A stretch of 64,000 bases of DNA from Tamaricihabitans halophyticus (GTDB taxonomy: Bacteria; Actinomycetota; Actinomycetes; Mycobacteriales; Pseudonocardiaceae), in contig NZ_SLXQ01000012.1 in the NCBI RefSeq assembly GCF_004340875.1, positions 117,356-181,355 on the forward strand, in the 5' to 3' direction. Numbering within the stretch: the stretch's first letter is position 1; each line of letters starts with the position of its first letter. Positions 1 to 8,243 of the stretch are shown piece by piece. A program made the position numbers and the translations under genes. The notes under the pieces were generated by a model, which did no database searches, was not told the DNA's origin, and saw only the letters and a program-made list of their open reading frames with translations.

Positions 1-1242
1 TACGACTTCTACATCTACGCCACCGCGGCGAGTCTCGTCTTCGGGACGGTCTTCTTTCCCGAGACAGGTGATCGGCTGACCGGTATCGCGGCCGCGTTCG
101 CGACCTATGCGGTCGGGTTCTTCGCCCGACCGCTCGGCGGCATCGTGTTCGGACACGTGGGCGACCGCGTGGGTCGCAAGACCGCGCTCGTGGTGACGCT
201 CCTGATGATGGGCGCGGCAACGTTTCTGATCGGCTTCCTCCCCACCTATGCCCAGGTCGGCGTATGGGCGCCAATCTTGTTGGTGTTACTGCGGTTTATC
301 CAAGGACTCGCGGTTGGCGGCGAATGGGGCGGCGCCGTACTGATGGCAGTTGAGCATGCGCCCGAGCACAAGAAGACGTTCTATGGCAGCTTTGCCCAGG
401 CCGGAAACCCCGCTGGTGCGCTGCTGGCCACCGGTTTCTTCAGCCTGCTGAGCATGGGCGGTACCGACTTTCTCACCGAATGGGGTTGGCGAATCCCCTT
501 CATCGCCTCGGCCCTGCTGATCGTCGTCGGGCTGGTCGTGCGGCTTACCGTCGAGGAATCACCAGTATTCCAAGAGGAACCCGAGACTCCGGACAAGCAC
601 AGCGAAGTGCCCATCCTGCATGCCCTTCGGACGAACTGGAAGACGATCCTGCTCGGTATCGGCGTTCTCCCGGTGGCCGTCGGCGGTTACTACCTGGTCA
701 CCACCTTCGCGACGGCCTACGCCACCGATCCTTCGGTTGGCGTCTCCGAATCACTCGTGCTCAACGCGCTGAGCATCGCCGCGTTCGTCGAGCTGGCTAC
801 CACCTTTGCCGCAGCCTGGCTCGGTGACCGGGTTGGCAGGGTGCGGGTCATCGTGCTTGGCCTGGCCGGTGTTGCGGTGCTCGCGGCGCCACAGTTCCTG
901 GTGTTCGCCACCAAGGACGCCGCGCTCATCATCCTTGCGTTCATCGTGATGCGGCTGGCAATGACATCCATCTATGGTCCAATCGCGACATTCCTGTCCC
1001 AGATGTTCCGCCCGCAGGCCCGGTACACCAGTATCTCGCTTTCCTACCAGCTGGCTGGCGCGATCTTCGGTGGACTGTCCCCGCTGGTCTCCACACTCCT
1101 GTTCCAGGCGACCGGCAGCATCTGGCCGGTTATCGCCTTGCTGGTCGGAATGTGTGTGCTCAGTGCGGCGTGCGTCCTTGTCGCCCCGCAACACGCGGTC
1201 GATGAACCGGACCACGGAAAGCAGCCAACCCGCACCGACTGA
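1..1242 (+). CDS. MHS-family MFS transporter (5' end missing)
   Basis: Proton-coupled import of a small organic solute (metabolite:H+ symporter family of the major facilitator superfamily) across the cytoplasmic membrane. The reading frame is already open at base 1 and reads YDFYIYATAASLVF, which matches the conserved end of TM1 in this family, so only about 20-40 N-terminal residues lie outside the window. The loop 2-3 signature GHVGDRVGRK is intact and the second-half copy GDRVGRVRV is present; PLGGIVFG and GGEWGGAVL also fit MHS proteins such as ShiA and ProP. About 12 hydrophobic segments are expected. It converges on the MatC-like carrier with a 7-base gap. The substrate cannot be read from sequence. 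Confidence 0.93.
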   Translation, partial: YDFYIYATAASLVFGTVFFPETGDRLTGIAAAFATYAVGFFARPLGGIVFGHVGDRVGRKTALVVTLLMMGAATFLIGFLPTYAQVGVWAPILLVLLRFIQGLAVGGEWGGAVLMAVEHAPEHKKTFYGSFAQAGNPAGALLATGFFSLLSMGGTDFLTEWGWRIPFIASALLIVVGLVVRLTVEESPVFQEEPETPDKHSEVPILHALRTNWKTILLGIGVLPVAVGGYYLVTTFATAYATDPSVGVSESLVLNALSIAAFVELATTFAAAWLGDRVGRVRVIVLGLAGVAVLAAPQFLVFATKDAALIILAFIVMRLAMTSIYGPIATFLSQMFRPQARYTSISLSYQLAGAIFGGLSPLVSTLLFQATGSIWPVIALLVGMCVLSAACVLVAPQHAVDEPDHGKQPTRTD

Positions 1243-1249
1243 CGAGCTC

Positions 1250-2524
1250 TCACAGCGCCATGGCGGGTATGACCAGCGTGCCGACCAGCAGGATGGGTCC
1301 GATCACCACCATCGACAAGCCCCACCGCATCAGCAGCCTGGTCATCCGTGGCCGCTGTGTTTCCTCCACCGTGGTCGCCACCAGCGTGGCGCCGACGGTG
1401 GAGAACGGGGAAACGTCGACGATGGAGGCGCAGACGCCGATCGCGCAGATCAATGCCCAGCCGGGGATCGAGCCCGAGGCGACCAACGGTATGGCCAGCG
1501 GCACGAGTGCGGCGAGCATGCCGGTAGTGGAGGCGAAGGCCGAGATAAGCCCGGCGATGAGGCAGATGAACAGGGCAGCAAGCAATGGCACCCCGATGCG
1601 ACTGGCGAGCTCGCCGAACATATCGATCGCACCCATGTGCTCAAGCACGCCGACGAAGGTGATGATGCCGCCCACCAGCAGAACCGTGGACCAGTCAATT
1701 CGCGGAATGGCCTGCTTTGCTGAGTCCGGGTCGAGTAGCGTCAGTACCGCGCCGAAGGCGAAGGCCAGTACGCCGATATCCGGTTCGCGCTCGGTTACGG
1801 ACAGCACGATGACCGTGCCGATGAGTCCGAGCATGGCGAGCACGGTGGCTATCTGGTTGCGGGTGAACGGCTTTCGCTCGGTACTGCTCAGCGACGGGGT
1901 CGACGTCGCGGTACCACCGTTGCGGCGCAACAACTGTGACCCACCAAAGAGGGCATAGGCGACTGCCAGCAGCAACAGGTTGATCGCCACGGTAACCAGG
2001 AGCAGCACCAGCGGGCTCAAGTCGATACCAGCGCGCTGTGCGGTGCCGTAGGTGATGATGCCGAACAGGCTGGTCGGCGCGAATGCCCCGGCGCTGAGAC
2101 CGGTGCCGAGCGATAGCGCCATCAGCATCGGGTCTATCTCGCGCTTGTTGGCGACCATCATGCCGATCGGCGCCATCACCAGCCCGCCAAGCGGGGAGCC
2201 CATCGCGGCGATTCCGGCTGTCAGTAGGAAGAACACGATCGGCAGGAGTGCCAACCGGTCGCCGACTCTGCCGAGGGCGGCCTCGATGATCCGGTCGACC
2301 GTGCCATTGGCATGGGCTATTCCGAAGAAGTAGGTGACGCCAACCAGCAACACCATGATGTCGATCGGAAAGCCCGCGATGACTTCCTCGAGGGGAAGCT
2401 GCGCGAGCCATAGACCGACGCCAGCTGCTCCGGCGAACATCAGCACGCCAAGGTGAGCGTTGCGGAATGCCGATACGACAAAGACACCTACGAAGATCAG
2501 CAACGCTGCGATCTCGACTGCCAT
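1250..2524 (-). CDS. MatC-like dicarboxylate carrier (SLC13/ion-transporter superfamily)
   Basis: Integral membrane carrier, probably for malonate or another C3-C4 dicarboxylate. The N-terminal half resembles the MatC_N domain: GFPIDIMVLLVGVTYFFGIA followed by ANGTVD and later MGSPLGGLVMAPIGM, each with a clear counterpart in rhizobial MatC. The second half has the repeat-like AGLISAFASTTGMLAALVPL segment. About 424 residues and 10-12 hydrophobic segments. I chose the start at 2524 because GGGAAGAG-type Shine-Dalgarno bases sit about 7 bases upstream, whereas the upstream start at 2560 adds a polar tail. It is divergent from an IclR regulator, a common arrangement for organic-acid uptake genes. 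The substrate assignment is inference. Confidence 0.85.
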   Translation of the reverse strand: MAVEIAALLIFVGVFVVSAFRNAHLGVLMFAGAAGVGLWLAQLPLEEVIAGFPIDIMVLLVGVTYFFGIAHANGTVDRIIEAALGRVGDRLALLPIVFFLLTAGIAAMGSPLGGLVMAPIGMMVANKREIDPMLMALSLGTGLSAGAFAPTSLFGIITYGTAQRAGIDLSPLVLLLVTVAINLLLLAVAYALFGGSQLLRRNGGTATSTPSLSSTERKPFTRNQIATVLAMLGLIGTVIVLSVTEREPDIGVLAFAFGAVLTLLDPDSAKQAIPRIDWSTVLLVGGIITFVGVLEHMGAIDMFGELASRIGVPLLAALFICLIAGLISAFASTTGMLAALVPLAIPLVASGSIPGWALICAIGVCASIVDVSPFSTVGATLVATTVEETQRPRMTRLLMRWGLSMVVIGPILLVGTLVIPAMAL

Positions 2525-2550
2525 TCGCCAACTCTTCCCATTCGGTCCAC

Positions 2551-2561
2551 TGTGCGGCACA
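2551..2561. promoter_or_regulatory. Candidate IclR operator between matC-like gene and iclR
   Basis: The 118-base divergent intergenic region contains the palindrome TGTGCGGCACA, with further GCAC/GTGC-type words (CTACAGTGCGAAC) about 10 bases away. Position and symmetry fit an operator for the adjacent IclR protein. This is inference from sequence only. Confidence 0.35.
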
Positions 2562-2642
2562 CTGGTCTACAGTGCGAACCGGAGGCGAGTAAGTTAGCTC
2601 GCCGGCTACCCCACGTCAAGGTTCGTGATAACGGGAGGTCTG

Positions 2643-3386
2643 GTGTCTGCCACCAACAGCGTGGTGAACGCTTTTCGGGTACTCGAATGCGTAGCCAAGA
2701 TGCAGCCGGTTGGCCTTTCCGAGCTCAGCCGTGCGGCCGGCTTGCCGAAGTCCAGCGTTCAGCGTGTCCTGCTCACCCTGCACGAGATTGGTTGGTTACG
2801 ACCGTCCGGTTCGCAGCCGACGCGGTGGAGTCTCACCTATCGCGCGTTCTCGGTCGGTACCCAGGCCCGCGATCACCAGCTCTTTCGTGAAACAGCCTTG
2901 CCATTCCTCAATGAGCTGCAGCTGACCACGACGGAGACCATCCATCTCGCGGCGGCGGACGGCCAGGAACTGGTGATCATCGAACGGTTGGACACCGCGC
3001 ACCGGCTACGGGCGTTTCTGCCGCTCGGCTCGCGAATCCCGTTGCATGCCTCGGCTACCGGACTCGCCTTTCTGGCCTCGAGCAGTCCTGAGTTCATTTC
3101 GGACTACCTTGCCGGTCGGCTCGCTGCGCAGACCGATCGGACCATCACCGACCCGGATGTCCTGCGGGAAACCATCGAAACGGTTCGGTTGCGCGGATAT
3201 TCGGTGAACGAGGAAGGTCTCACCGACGGTATTACCGCCATTGGTGCGGCGATCGTCAACGCGCGGGGCGAGCCGATCGGGTCCGTGTCGGTGTCCGGCC
3301 CAAGTACCCGGATGACTCCCGAGGTGTTCGAAACCTTCGGCGCGGCGGTGCGCGAAACCGTGGGGCGAATCCACGCCGCACTCTGA
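2643..3386 (+). CDS. IclR-family transcriptional regulator
   Basis: DNA-binding regulator, 247 residues. N-terminal winged helix: SVVNAFRVLECVA, then GLSELSRAAGLPKSSVQRVL as the recognition region (roughly residues 5-60). The C-terminal effector-binding (GAF-like) domain carries family marks such as AADGQELVIIERL, PLHASATGLAFLA and the closing VSVSGPSTRM. The GTG at 2643 is preferred because GGGAGGT lies 4-10 bases upstream; the in-frame GTG at 2625 has no such site. It is transcribed away from the MatC-like carrier, so control of that carrier is the likely role (inference). The effector is probably a small organic acid. Confidence 0.92.
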   Translation: MSATNSVVNAFRVLECVAKMQPVGLSELSRAAGLPKSSVQRVLLTLHEIGWLRPSGSQPTRWSLTYRAFSVGTQARDHQLFRETALPFLNELQLTTTETIHLAAADGQELVIIERLDTAHRLRAFLPLGSRIPLHASATGLAFLASSSPEFISDYLAGRLAAQTDRTITDPDVLRETIETVRLRGYSVNEEGLTDGITAIGAAIVNARGEPIGSVSVSGPSTRMTPEVFETFGAAVRETVGRIHAAL

Positions 3387-3437
3387 GTGACGGCCGAGTG
3401 GCATCCTGCCGACCCGAGTGCTTCCCGTGCTCCCGGC

Positions 3438-3485
3438 TTGACGTGTGCACCATCAGTAGATAATTATCTACTTAACTAGTTAGTA
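3438..3485 (+). promoter_or_regulatory. AT-rich promoter/operator with 18-bp perfect palindrome
   Basis: Upstream of the SMP-30-like gene. TTGACG at 3438-3443 is a good -35. The perfect palindrome AGTAGATAATTATCTACT occupies 3455-3472 and would cover the -10 region. It is followed at 3473-3482 by a second palindrome, TAACTAGTTA. Such AT-rich symmetry is striking in this GC-rich DNA and is best read as a repressor operator overlapping the promoter. No obvious cognate regulator is adjacent except the upstream IclR gene. Confidence 0.6.
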
Positions 3486-3523
3486 AAATTTGGTGCCTAG
3501 TCGGAAGGTGGGACCGCGACACA

Positions 3524-4630
3524 ATGAAGTGGTATGCGCGCGACAAGATGCGTCGACTAGTGGTTATCGCGGCGGTATCCGCGGTAAGTATGGGCGGACT
3601 GGCCGCGACGGCAGCACCGGGCGCCGAGCGGGAATGGCTTGATATCCAGGTATTCGCGGAAGTGCCGGAGCCGGGTCATCCGGAAGGCATCACGGTTGCC
3701 GAGGACGGTACGACCTATGTGGGTACCCAGCAGCACATTACCGAGCCGCGTAACGGGCCGTCGAAGATCTTCGCTTACAGCCCCGAGGGCGCGCTGATCG
3801 ACGAGTACGTGATCGAAGGACAGGATCCCGATCACGGTGCCGGTATCGTCGGGCTGGCGCAGGACGGTGACGGCGTGATCTACGCCCTCGATCGGTATCC
3901 GCAGCGGGTCATCGCATTGGATCCGAAAACGGGCGAGCAGTGGGACTATGCGTCCTTCGAACAGGTGAAAGACCTCTGCATTGGGCTACCCGCGCTGGTG
4001 CTGGCGACGCAGTGCGTCGTACCCGACGGGCTTGCCTTCGGGCCGGATGACGCGCTGTATGTCACCGACGTTGGCCAGGGCCTGATCTGGCGAGTTCCGC
4101 CCGGTGGCGGGAAAGCCGAGGTGTGGTTCACGGATCCGAGGATTGAGAGCATCTTCGGCGCCAACGGGATCGGTTTCGTGGACGAGGACACGCTCATGTT
4201 CGCGCAGACCCTGAACGGGCCACTCGACGGTGTGCCGCCACGTCCGGATGCCAGCCGGCTGTACACGATCGACCTGCAGGAGGACGGGAGCGCCGGCGAG
4301 CTGGAAACCTTCTGGCAGAGCAAACCCGCCGACGGGATTGACGGGTTCGCGATCGCCGAATCAGGCAACATCTACGTCGCGCTCGCACTCGCCAACGCCG
4401 TCACCGTGGTCTCGCCGGAAGGCAAGGAGATAGGCCGCAATCCGGCCAATGCGGTGGAGAACCTGCTGCTGGATGTGCCTATGGACGATCCGGCAAGCGT
4501 GGCCTTCAACGGGGACCGGGTGCTCGTCACCAACCACACGCTGTTTCTCGGCAACCCGGCTTCGTTCGCCGTGCACGACGTGTACGCCGGCGAGCGGGGT
4601 AAGCCCGAGTACCGGCCGCGGTTCCGGTGA
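3524..4630 (+). CDS. Secreted SMP-30/gluconolactonase-like beta-propeller protein
   Basis: Predicted exported lactonase-type six-bladed beta-propeller, 368 residues. A signal peptide is evident: basic RRL, then VVIAAVSAVSMGGLAATAA, with cleavage likely after TAA or APGA. Mature-part motifs fit the SMP-30/gluconolactonase/LRE family: GHPEGITVAEDGTTYVG, VPDGLAFGPDDALYVTDVG, FGANGIGFVDED and DGIDGFAIAESGNIYVA, which supply the Glu, Asn and Asp usually used to bind calcium. An internal ATG at 3548 would still leave a full signal peptide. Preceded by an AT-rich palindromic operator and followed by a small membrane protein and a solute symporter, suggesting extracellular lactone opening before uptake (inference). 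The exact substrate is unknown. Confidence 0.8.
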   Translation: MKWYARDKMRRLVVIAAVSAVSMGGLAATAAPGAEREWLDIQVFAEVPEPGHPEGITVAEDGTTYVGTQQHITEPRNGPSKIFAYSPEGALIDEYVIEGQDPDHGAGIVGLAQDGDGVIYALDRYPQRVIALDPKTGEQWDYASFEQVKDLCIGLPALVLATQCVVPDGLAFGPDDALYVTDVGQGLIWRVPPGGGKAEVWFTDPRIESIFGANGIGFVDEDTLMFAQTLNGPLDGVPPRPDASRLYTIDLQEDGSAGELETFWQSKPADGIDGFAIAESGNIYVALALANAVTVVSPEGKEIGRNPANAVENLLLDVPMDDPASVAFNGDRVLVTNHTLFLGNPASFAVHDVYAGERGKPEYRPRFR

Positions 4631-4666
4631 CACTCCCGCTCGACCGGTTCGCGGCTGTCGCCGAAC

Positions 4667-4719
4667 TTGACTAATAAGTAAATAAATCAAGGGGCGGGTA
4701 GTCGAACTGGCTACCCGCC
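4667..4719 (+). promoter_or_regulatory. AT-rich element plus 9-bp GC hairpin in the 112-base gap
   Basis: TTGACT at 4667 starts an AT-rich stretch (TAATAAGTAAATAA) that echoes the TAGTTAGTAAAATT block upstream of the previous gene; CTTGA and TCAAG flank it as short inverted arms. Immediately after, GGCGGGTAG (4693-4701) and CTACCCGCC (4711-4719) form a perfect 9-bp stem with a 9-base loop. It could be a terminator of the SMP-30-like transcript, a leader structure of the symporter operon, or both. No U-tract follows the stem on the plus strand. Confidence 0.45.
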
Positions 4720-4742
4720 GCCCTGATCCGCGGAGGAACCCG

Positions 4743-4943
4743 ATGAGATCGTCCTGCTATCCGCTCGCCCGCCGGCAAGCGTTCGTTTTGCTCGCCGCAA
4801 TCGGCACCGCGGCGATTGCCTTCCTGCCCGTTGTCGGCGCGGTGCAGCTGGCCGGAGTGAGTCTGACCGCGTGGATACTCGTCATCCTCATGATCGTTGT
4901 ACCCGTTGCCACGATCCTGGTCACCGGGAACGAGGTCGACTGA
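4743..4943 (+). CDS. Small two-helix membrane protein preceding an SSS symporter
   Basis: A 66-residue protein with two hydrophobic segments (about residues 12-34 and 40-60) and a polar NEVD end. It has an excellent ribosome site, GGAGG 6 bases before ATG. The gene sits about 110 bases upstream of a sodium:solute symporter on the same strand. Small two-helix partners (for example DUF3311- or DUF4212-type) are known to accompany SSS symporters, so an accessory subunit is the likely role. I cannot assign it to a named family with confidence. Confidence 0.7.
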   Translation: MRSSCYPLARRQAFVLLAAIGTAAIAFLPVVGAVQLAGVSLTAWILVILMIVVPVATILVTGNEVD

Positions 4944-5054
4944 GTCGCCAGTTTCCCCGCCCGGAGGCGTCGGTTTGCGCTTTCTGGGTGTGGCTTTCCC
5001 TTCCAAGGTCGGATCCAGTAGTGCGCTACGCGCTGCTTGATGCAAGGAGTGTCG

Positions 5055-6506
5055 ATGACGCTGACGATGGTGTTGGCTTACTTCGCGGTCACCGTCCTGA
5101 TTGGCTGGATAGCTCGGCGAAGGGTGCGCCGGTCAACCGACGAGTACTTCATCGCCGGCAGGAGCGTCGGTACCTTCGCGAACTCCTGGGCGTTCCTGGC
5201 TACGATGGCCAGTGGCGGCACCATCATGGCATCGGTAGGGATGACCCTGTTCCTTGGCCTGCCGTACACGGTCAGCCTGGCGGCGGGTGCACCCGTCGGC
5301 TTCGCGATCGCGTCGATCCTTGTCGCTCGGCCAATGCGCAGGGTCGGCCAGTACACCGTGCCCGACTTCTTCAATGTGCGATTTGCCAACCCGGTCATTC
5401 GTTGGGCTTCACCGATCGTCATCCTGATCGCCAGCACCGTCTACATGGTTGCCCAGCTAACCGGATCCGGCATCATCGCCACGGTACTGCTGGGGTGGAG
5501 CCACGAGACCGGAGTGATAATCACCGGCGTCATCTTCGTCCTGTACACCTCGCTGGGCGGCTTCCTGTCGGTCACCTGGAATGACGTGCTACAGGGCATT
5601 CTCATGGTGGTCATGACCGTCGCGTTCGGTGTGATCGCGGTGTTCTCGGTCGTCAACTTCGCGGACACCTTCAGCCGAGCGGCCGAGCAGTACCCTTCCT
5701 ACGGCATGATGGGCGGCGGCTTGCCCTTCTGGTCGTATATAGGCGGCTTCGTCACGTCGGCGGCCACGATATGCGTACTTCCGCACGTCATCATGCGCGT
5801 GTACTCGGCCCGCAACACCCGGTCAGCCAGACTGTCGCTCAACTACGCCATGATTCTCTACGGCGTTATCGTGCTGTCCACGGCACTGGTGCTCGCGCCG
5901 GTCGCCACCACCCTGTCCAATGTAGAGGAACTGAAGCCGGACGCCATCTTCTTCGCACTCTCCGGCAATATCCTGCCCCCGTTCCTGCAGGGACTGCTGG
6001 CCGCCGCGGTGCTGGCCGCCGTTATGTCCACAACGGCGGGACTGCTGATGGCCTGCAACTCAGCGATCAGCAATGATCTGTACGCGCGGCTGTTGCGTCC
6101 TGGTGCCAGCTCGAGCCAAGTAGTGCGCGTCGCGACGTTGTCGACGTGGCTGGTCGGTGTCGTCGCCATCCTGCTTGCCCTGAACCCGCCGGACTTCCTT
6201 GTCGTGCTTTATGTCGCGGCCGTTGGATTCCTGGCTTCGGCGTTCTTCGCGCCGATGATCCTCGGTATCTGGTGGCGTCGTTGCACATCACGTGGCGCGG
6301 CAGCCGGTCTGCTCGGCGGTGTGCTCAGTTTCGCGGTGGCGTACTTCTTCTTCGAGCTGCCCGATTCGACGGAGATCCTGATCGGAATCCCAGTGTCATT
6401 CGCGGCGACGATCGCGGTCAGTCTCACGGGTAGCGGCCCGTCCGCGGAACAGCGCGCGTTGATGGAGTCCGCACATTCTTCGGCCGAGCATCCATCGCCG
6501 GGCTGA
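5055..6506 (+). CDS. Sodium:solute symporter (SSS/SSF family)
   Basis: Sodium-driven uptake of an organic solute, 483 residues, about 13 membrane spans. The family signature is clear: RRSTDEYFIAGRSVG after TM1, FLATMASGGTIMASVG, and in the middle YTSLGGFLSVTWNDVLQGIL, the typical SSS segment of TM6. PVPDFF-like YTVPDFFNVRF is also typical. ATG at 5055 has AAGGAG 5 bases upstream; upstream in-frame TTG/ATG codons lack a site. It follows the small membrane protein and the SMP-30-like lactonase, so the three may process and import one compound (inference). It ends directly against the convergent RpiR gene with no spacer. Confidence 0.93.
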   Translation: MTLTMVLAYFAVTVLIGWIARRRVRRSTDEYFIAGRSVGTFANSWAFLATMASGGTIMASVGMTLFLGLPYTVSLAAGAPVGFAIASILVARPMRRVGQYTVPDFFNVRFANPVIRWASPIVILIASTVYMVAQLTGSGIIATVLLGWSHETGVIITGVIFVLYTSLGGFLSVTWNDVLQGILMVVMTVAFGVIAVFSVVNFADTFSRAAEQYPSYGMMGGGLPFWSYIGGFVTSAATICVLPHVIMRVYSARNTRSARLSLNYAMILYGVIVLSTALVLAPVATTLSNVEELKPDAIFFALSGNILPPFLQGLLAAAVLAAVMSTTAGLLMACNSAISNDLYARLLRPGASSSQVVRVATLSTWLVGVVAILLALNPPDFLVVLYVAAVGFLASAFFAPMILGIWWRRCTSRGAAAGLLGGVLSFAVAYFFFELPDSTEILIGIPVSFAATIAVSLTGSGPSAEQRALMESAHSSAEHPSPG

Positions 6507-7364
6507 TCACAACCCCTTGGATTCGTCCAGGAACTGCCGGTACTCGGTGAGTCGCCGGCGCGATTCGCGTGCGGCATCCGGTGTGCGGGACAGCAATGTG
6601 GTAGCCAGGATGTCCACAAGCAGAACCTCGGTGAGCACTTCAGAAGTGAGTCCGGTCGTGGAGTGTGGCAGGTCGATCACGTGGCTGGCCTGCTTCCGAA
6701 TATCCGGGCCGTGCGAGTTCGTTACCAGCACGGATTGCGCGCCGGCCGTTATGGCGGCATGGAGCAGAAGTTTCAGATCCGGATGCCGGCGCCCTGGCAC
6801 GAACAGCAGCAGGCAGGTGTTCTCCCGTAGCCCCACGAGTTCATTGGCGAGCTGAAAGCCGTTCCGATCCAGATGACTGGCCGAAAGCCCGACCCTGCTC
6901 AGCCGGTCGCCCGCATATCTGGCCGCGGCGCCGGAGGCGCCAAGTCCCCAGGTCAGCACCCGGGGCGAGGCGAGCAGGAGCTCGGTAGCCGCGGCGATCG
7001 CCGCAAGGTCGATCGCCGCCTTGAGCTGTGCGTGTGACTCCTCGGCGTCTTCGATAACAGATACGACGGGACCTTCGGGGCGGTTGGCCGACCGGGAGAT
7101 CGTCTCCTCGAGGCGCTCAGTGGGCGCGACGCCGTGAGTGAGTTCGATACCGACCTGCCGTTTGAGATCTGGCAGTCCCGAGTAGCCAAGCGCGCGTGCG
7201 GTCCGGACCACGGTCGCATCGCTGGAACCGACCTCTTCGGCAAGCTGGCTCGCGCTGCTGAACAGGATCGACGAGCGGTTCTGCGCAAGGAACTGTGCGA
7301 CGGTGCGTTCCGATTGACGTAGTTCGGCCCAATGCGCGTCGACCCGCTCGGATAACGTTTGCAT
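6507..7364 (-). CDS. MurR/RpiR-family regulator (HTH plus SIS domain)
   Basis: Transcription factor of 285 residues. The N-terminal HTH_6 domain (about 1-80) contains ASQLAEEVGSSDATVVRTARA, and the C-terminal SIS sugar-phosphate-binding domain (about 125-265) contains VLTWGLGASGAAARYAGD and VLVTNSHGPDIRKQA. Family members sense phosphosugars or amino-sugar phosphates. It is transcribed away from an amino-acid ABC transporter operon, and the gap holds a perfect 7-3-7 inverted repeat suitable as its operator. Control of the ABC transporter and serine hydrolase is therefore likely (inference). Confidence 0.92.
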   Translation of the reverse strand: MQTLSERVDAHWAELRQSERTVAQFLAQNRSSILFSSASQLAEEVGSSDATVVRTARALGYSGLPDLKRQVGIELTHGVAPTERLEETISRSANRPEGPVVSVIEDAEESHAQLKAAIDLAAIAAATELLLASPRVLTWGLGASGAAARYAGDRLSRVGLSASHLDRNGFQLANELVGLRENTCLLLFVPGRRHPDLKLLLHAAITAGAQSVLVTNSHGPDIRKQASHVIDLPHSTTGLTSEVLTEVLLVDILATTLLSRTPDAARESRRRLTEYRQFLDESKGL

Positions 7365-7386
7365 AACCGTACCTTACTCGTCCTCT

Positions 7387-7412
7387 GTAGTAGTCGCTAC
7401 TACGCCTAGTAT
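7387..7412. promoter_or_regulatory. RpiR operator: GTAGTAG-TCG-CTACTAC inverted repeat
   Basis: A perfect inverted repeat, GTAGTAG then TCG then CTACTAC, lies at 7387-7403 in the 97-base divergent gap. A -10-like TAGTAT at 7407-7412 abuts it for plus-strand transcription. RpiR-type proteins typically bind such short dyads, so this is the likely shared operator for the regulator and the ABC operon. Confidence 0.6.
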
Positions 7413-7461
7413 GAGCCGCATCGCTTAGTCCGAGCCATGACCTTACCGCGATGAGGTGTCG

Positions 7462-8232
7462 ATGATGACGAATATGTCCGAGCGCTCGCCGAGCCAAGGC
7501 GCCGTGATTGAGCTCAAGGACGTAGAAAAATCGTTCGGCGCGACGAAGGTTCTCACCGGAGTTAATCTTTCCATCGCAAAAGGTGAAACGGTCGTCATTC
7601 TCGGACCATCCGGTTCTGGAAAGTCAACGTTGCTCCGTACGACGAACCGGTTGGAACCGATTGACTCGGGCGAGATCTGGTACCACGGAAAACCCATTCC
7701 ACGGGAAGGGCGCGAGCTGGCCGCATACCGCGCTGAAGTGGGCATGGTCTTCCAGCAGTTCAACCTGTACCCACACAAGACGGCGGTGCAGAACATCACG
7801 CTTGCCCCGGTCAAACGTGGGAAGCAGAAACCGGAGGAGGCCCGTGCGCGCGCGTTGCGGCTACTCGCGGACGTCAACTTGAGCGAGCACGCCAATAAAC
7901 GACCGGGTGCTCTTTCCGGCGGCCAGCAGCAACGGGTGGCCATCGCGCGGGCTATGGCGATGGACCCCGAGGTGATTCTTTTTGACGAACCGACCAGCGC
8001 TCTTGATCCGGAGATGATTCAGGAAGTCGTTCATGTTATGAAACGACTTTCCGCTGACGGCATGACGATGGCCGTAGTGACCCATGAGATTGGCTTCGCG
8101 AGAGAATCCGCTGATCGGATCGTCTTCATGGACGAGGGTCGAATTATCGAGGAAAGCGACCCGGAGAGCTTCTTCACCAACCCGCGGACCGAACGTGCCC
8201 AGGAGTTTCTCGGGAAGATTCTCAACCATTAA
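7462..8232 (+). CDS. Polar amino-acid ABC transporter, ATP-binding protein
   Basis: ATPase subunit of a PAAT-type importer, 256 residues. Walker A GPSGSGKST, Q-loop MVFQQFNLYPH, signature LSGGQQQRVAIARAMA, Walker B VILFDEPTSALDPE and H-loop VVTHEIGFA are all intact. The closest family model is GlnQ. ATG at 7462 has GAGG 5 bases upstream; the in-frame GTG at 7456 overlaps that site. First gene of an operon with binding protein, two permeases and a serine hydrolase, downstream of a likely RpiR operator. Confidence 0.95.
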   Translation: MMTNMSERSPSQGAVIELKDVEKSFGATKVLTGVNLSIAKGETVVILGPSGSGKSTLLRTTNRLEPIDSGEIWYHGKPIPREGRELAAYRAEVGMVFQQFNLYPHKTAVQNITLAPVKRGKQKPEEARARALRLLADVNLSEHANKRPGALSGGQQQRVAIARAMAMDPEVILFDEPTSALDPEMIQEVVHVMKRLSADGMTMAVVTHEIGFARESADRIVFMDEGRIIEESDPESFFTNPRTERAQEFLGKILNH

Positions 8233-8243
8233 CGGAGTGTCTG

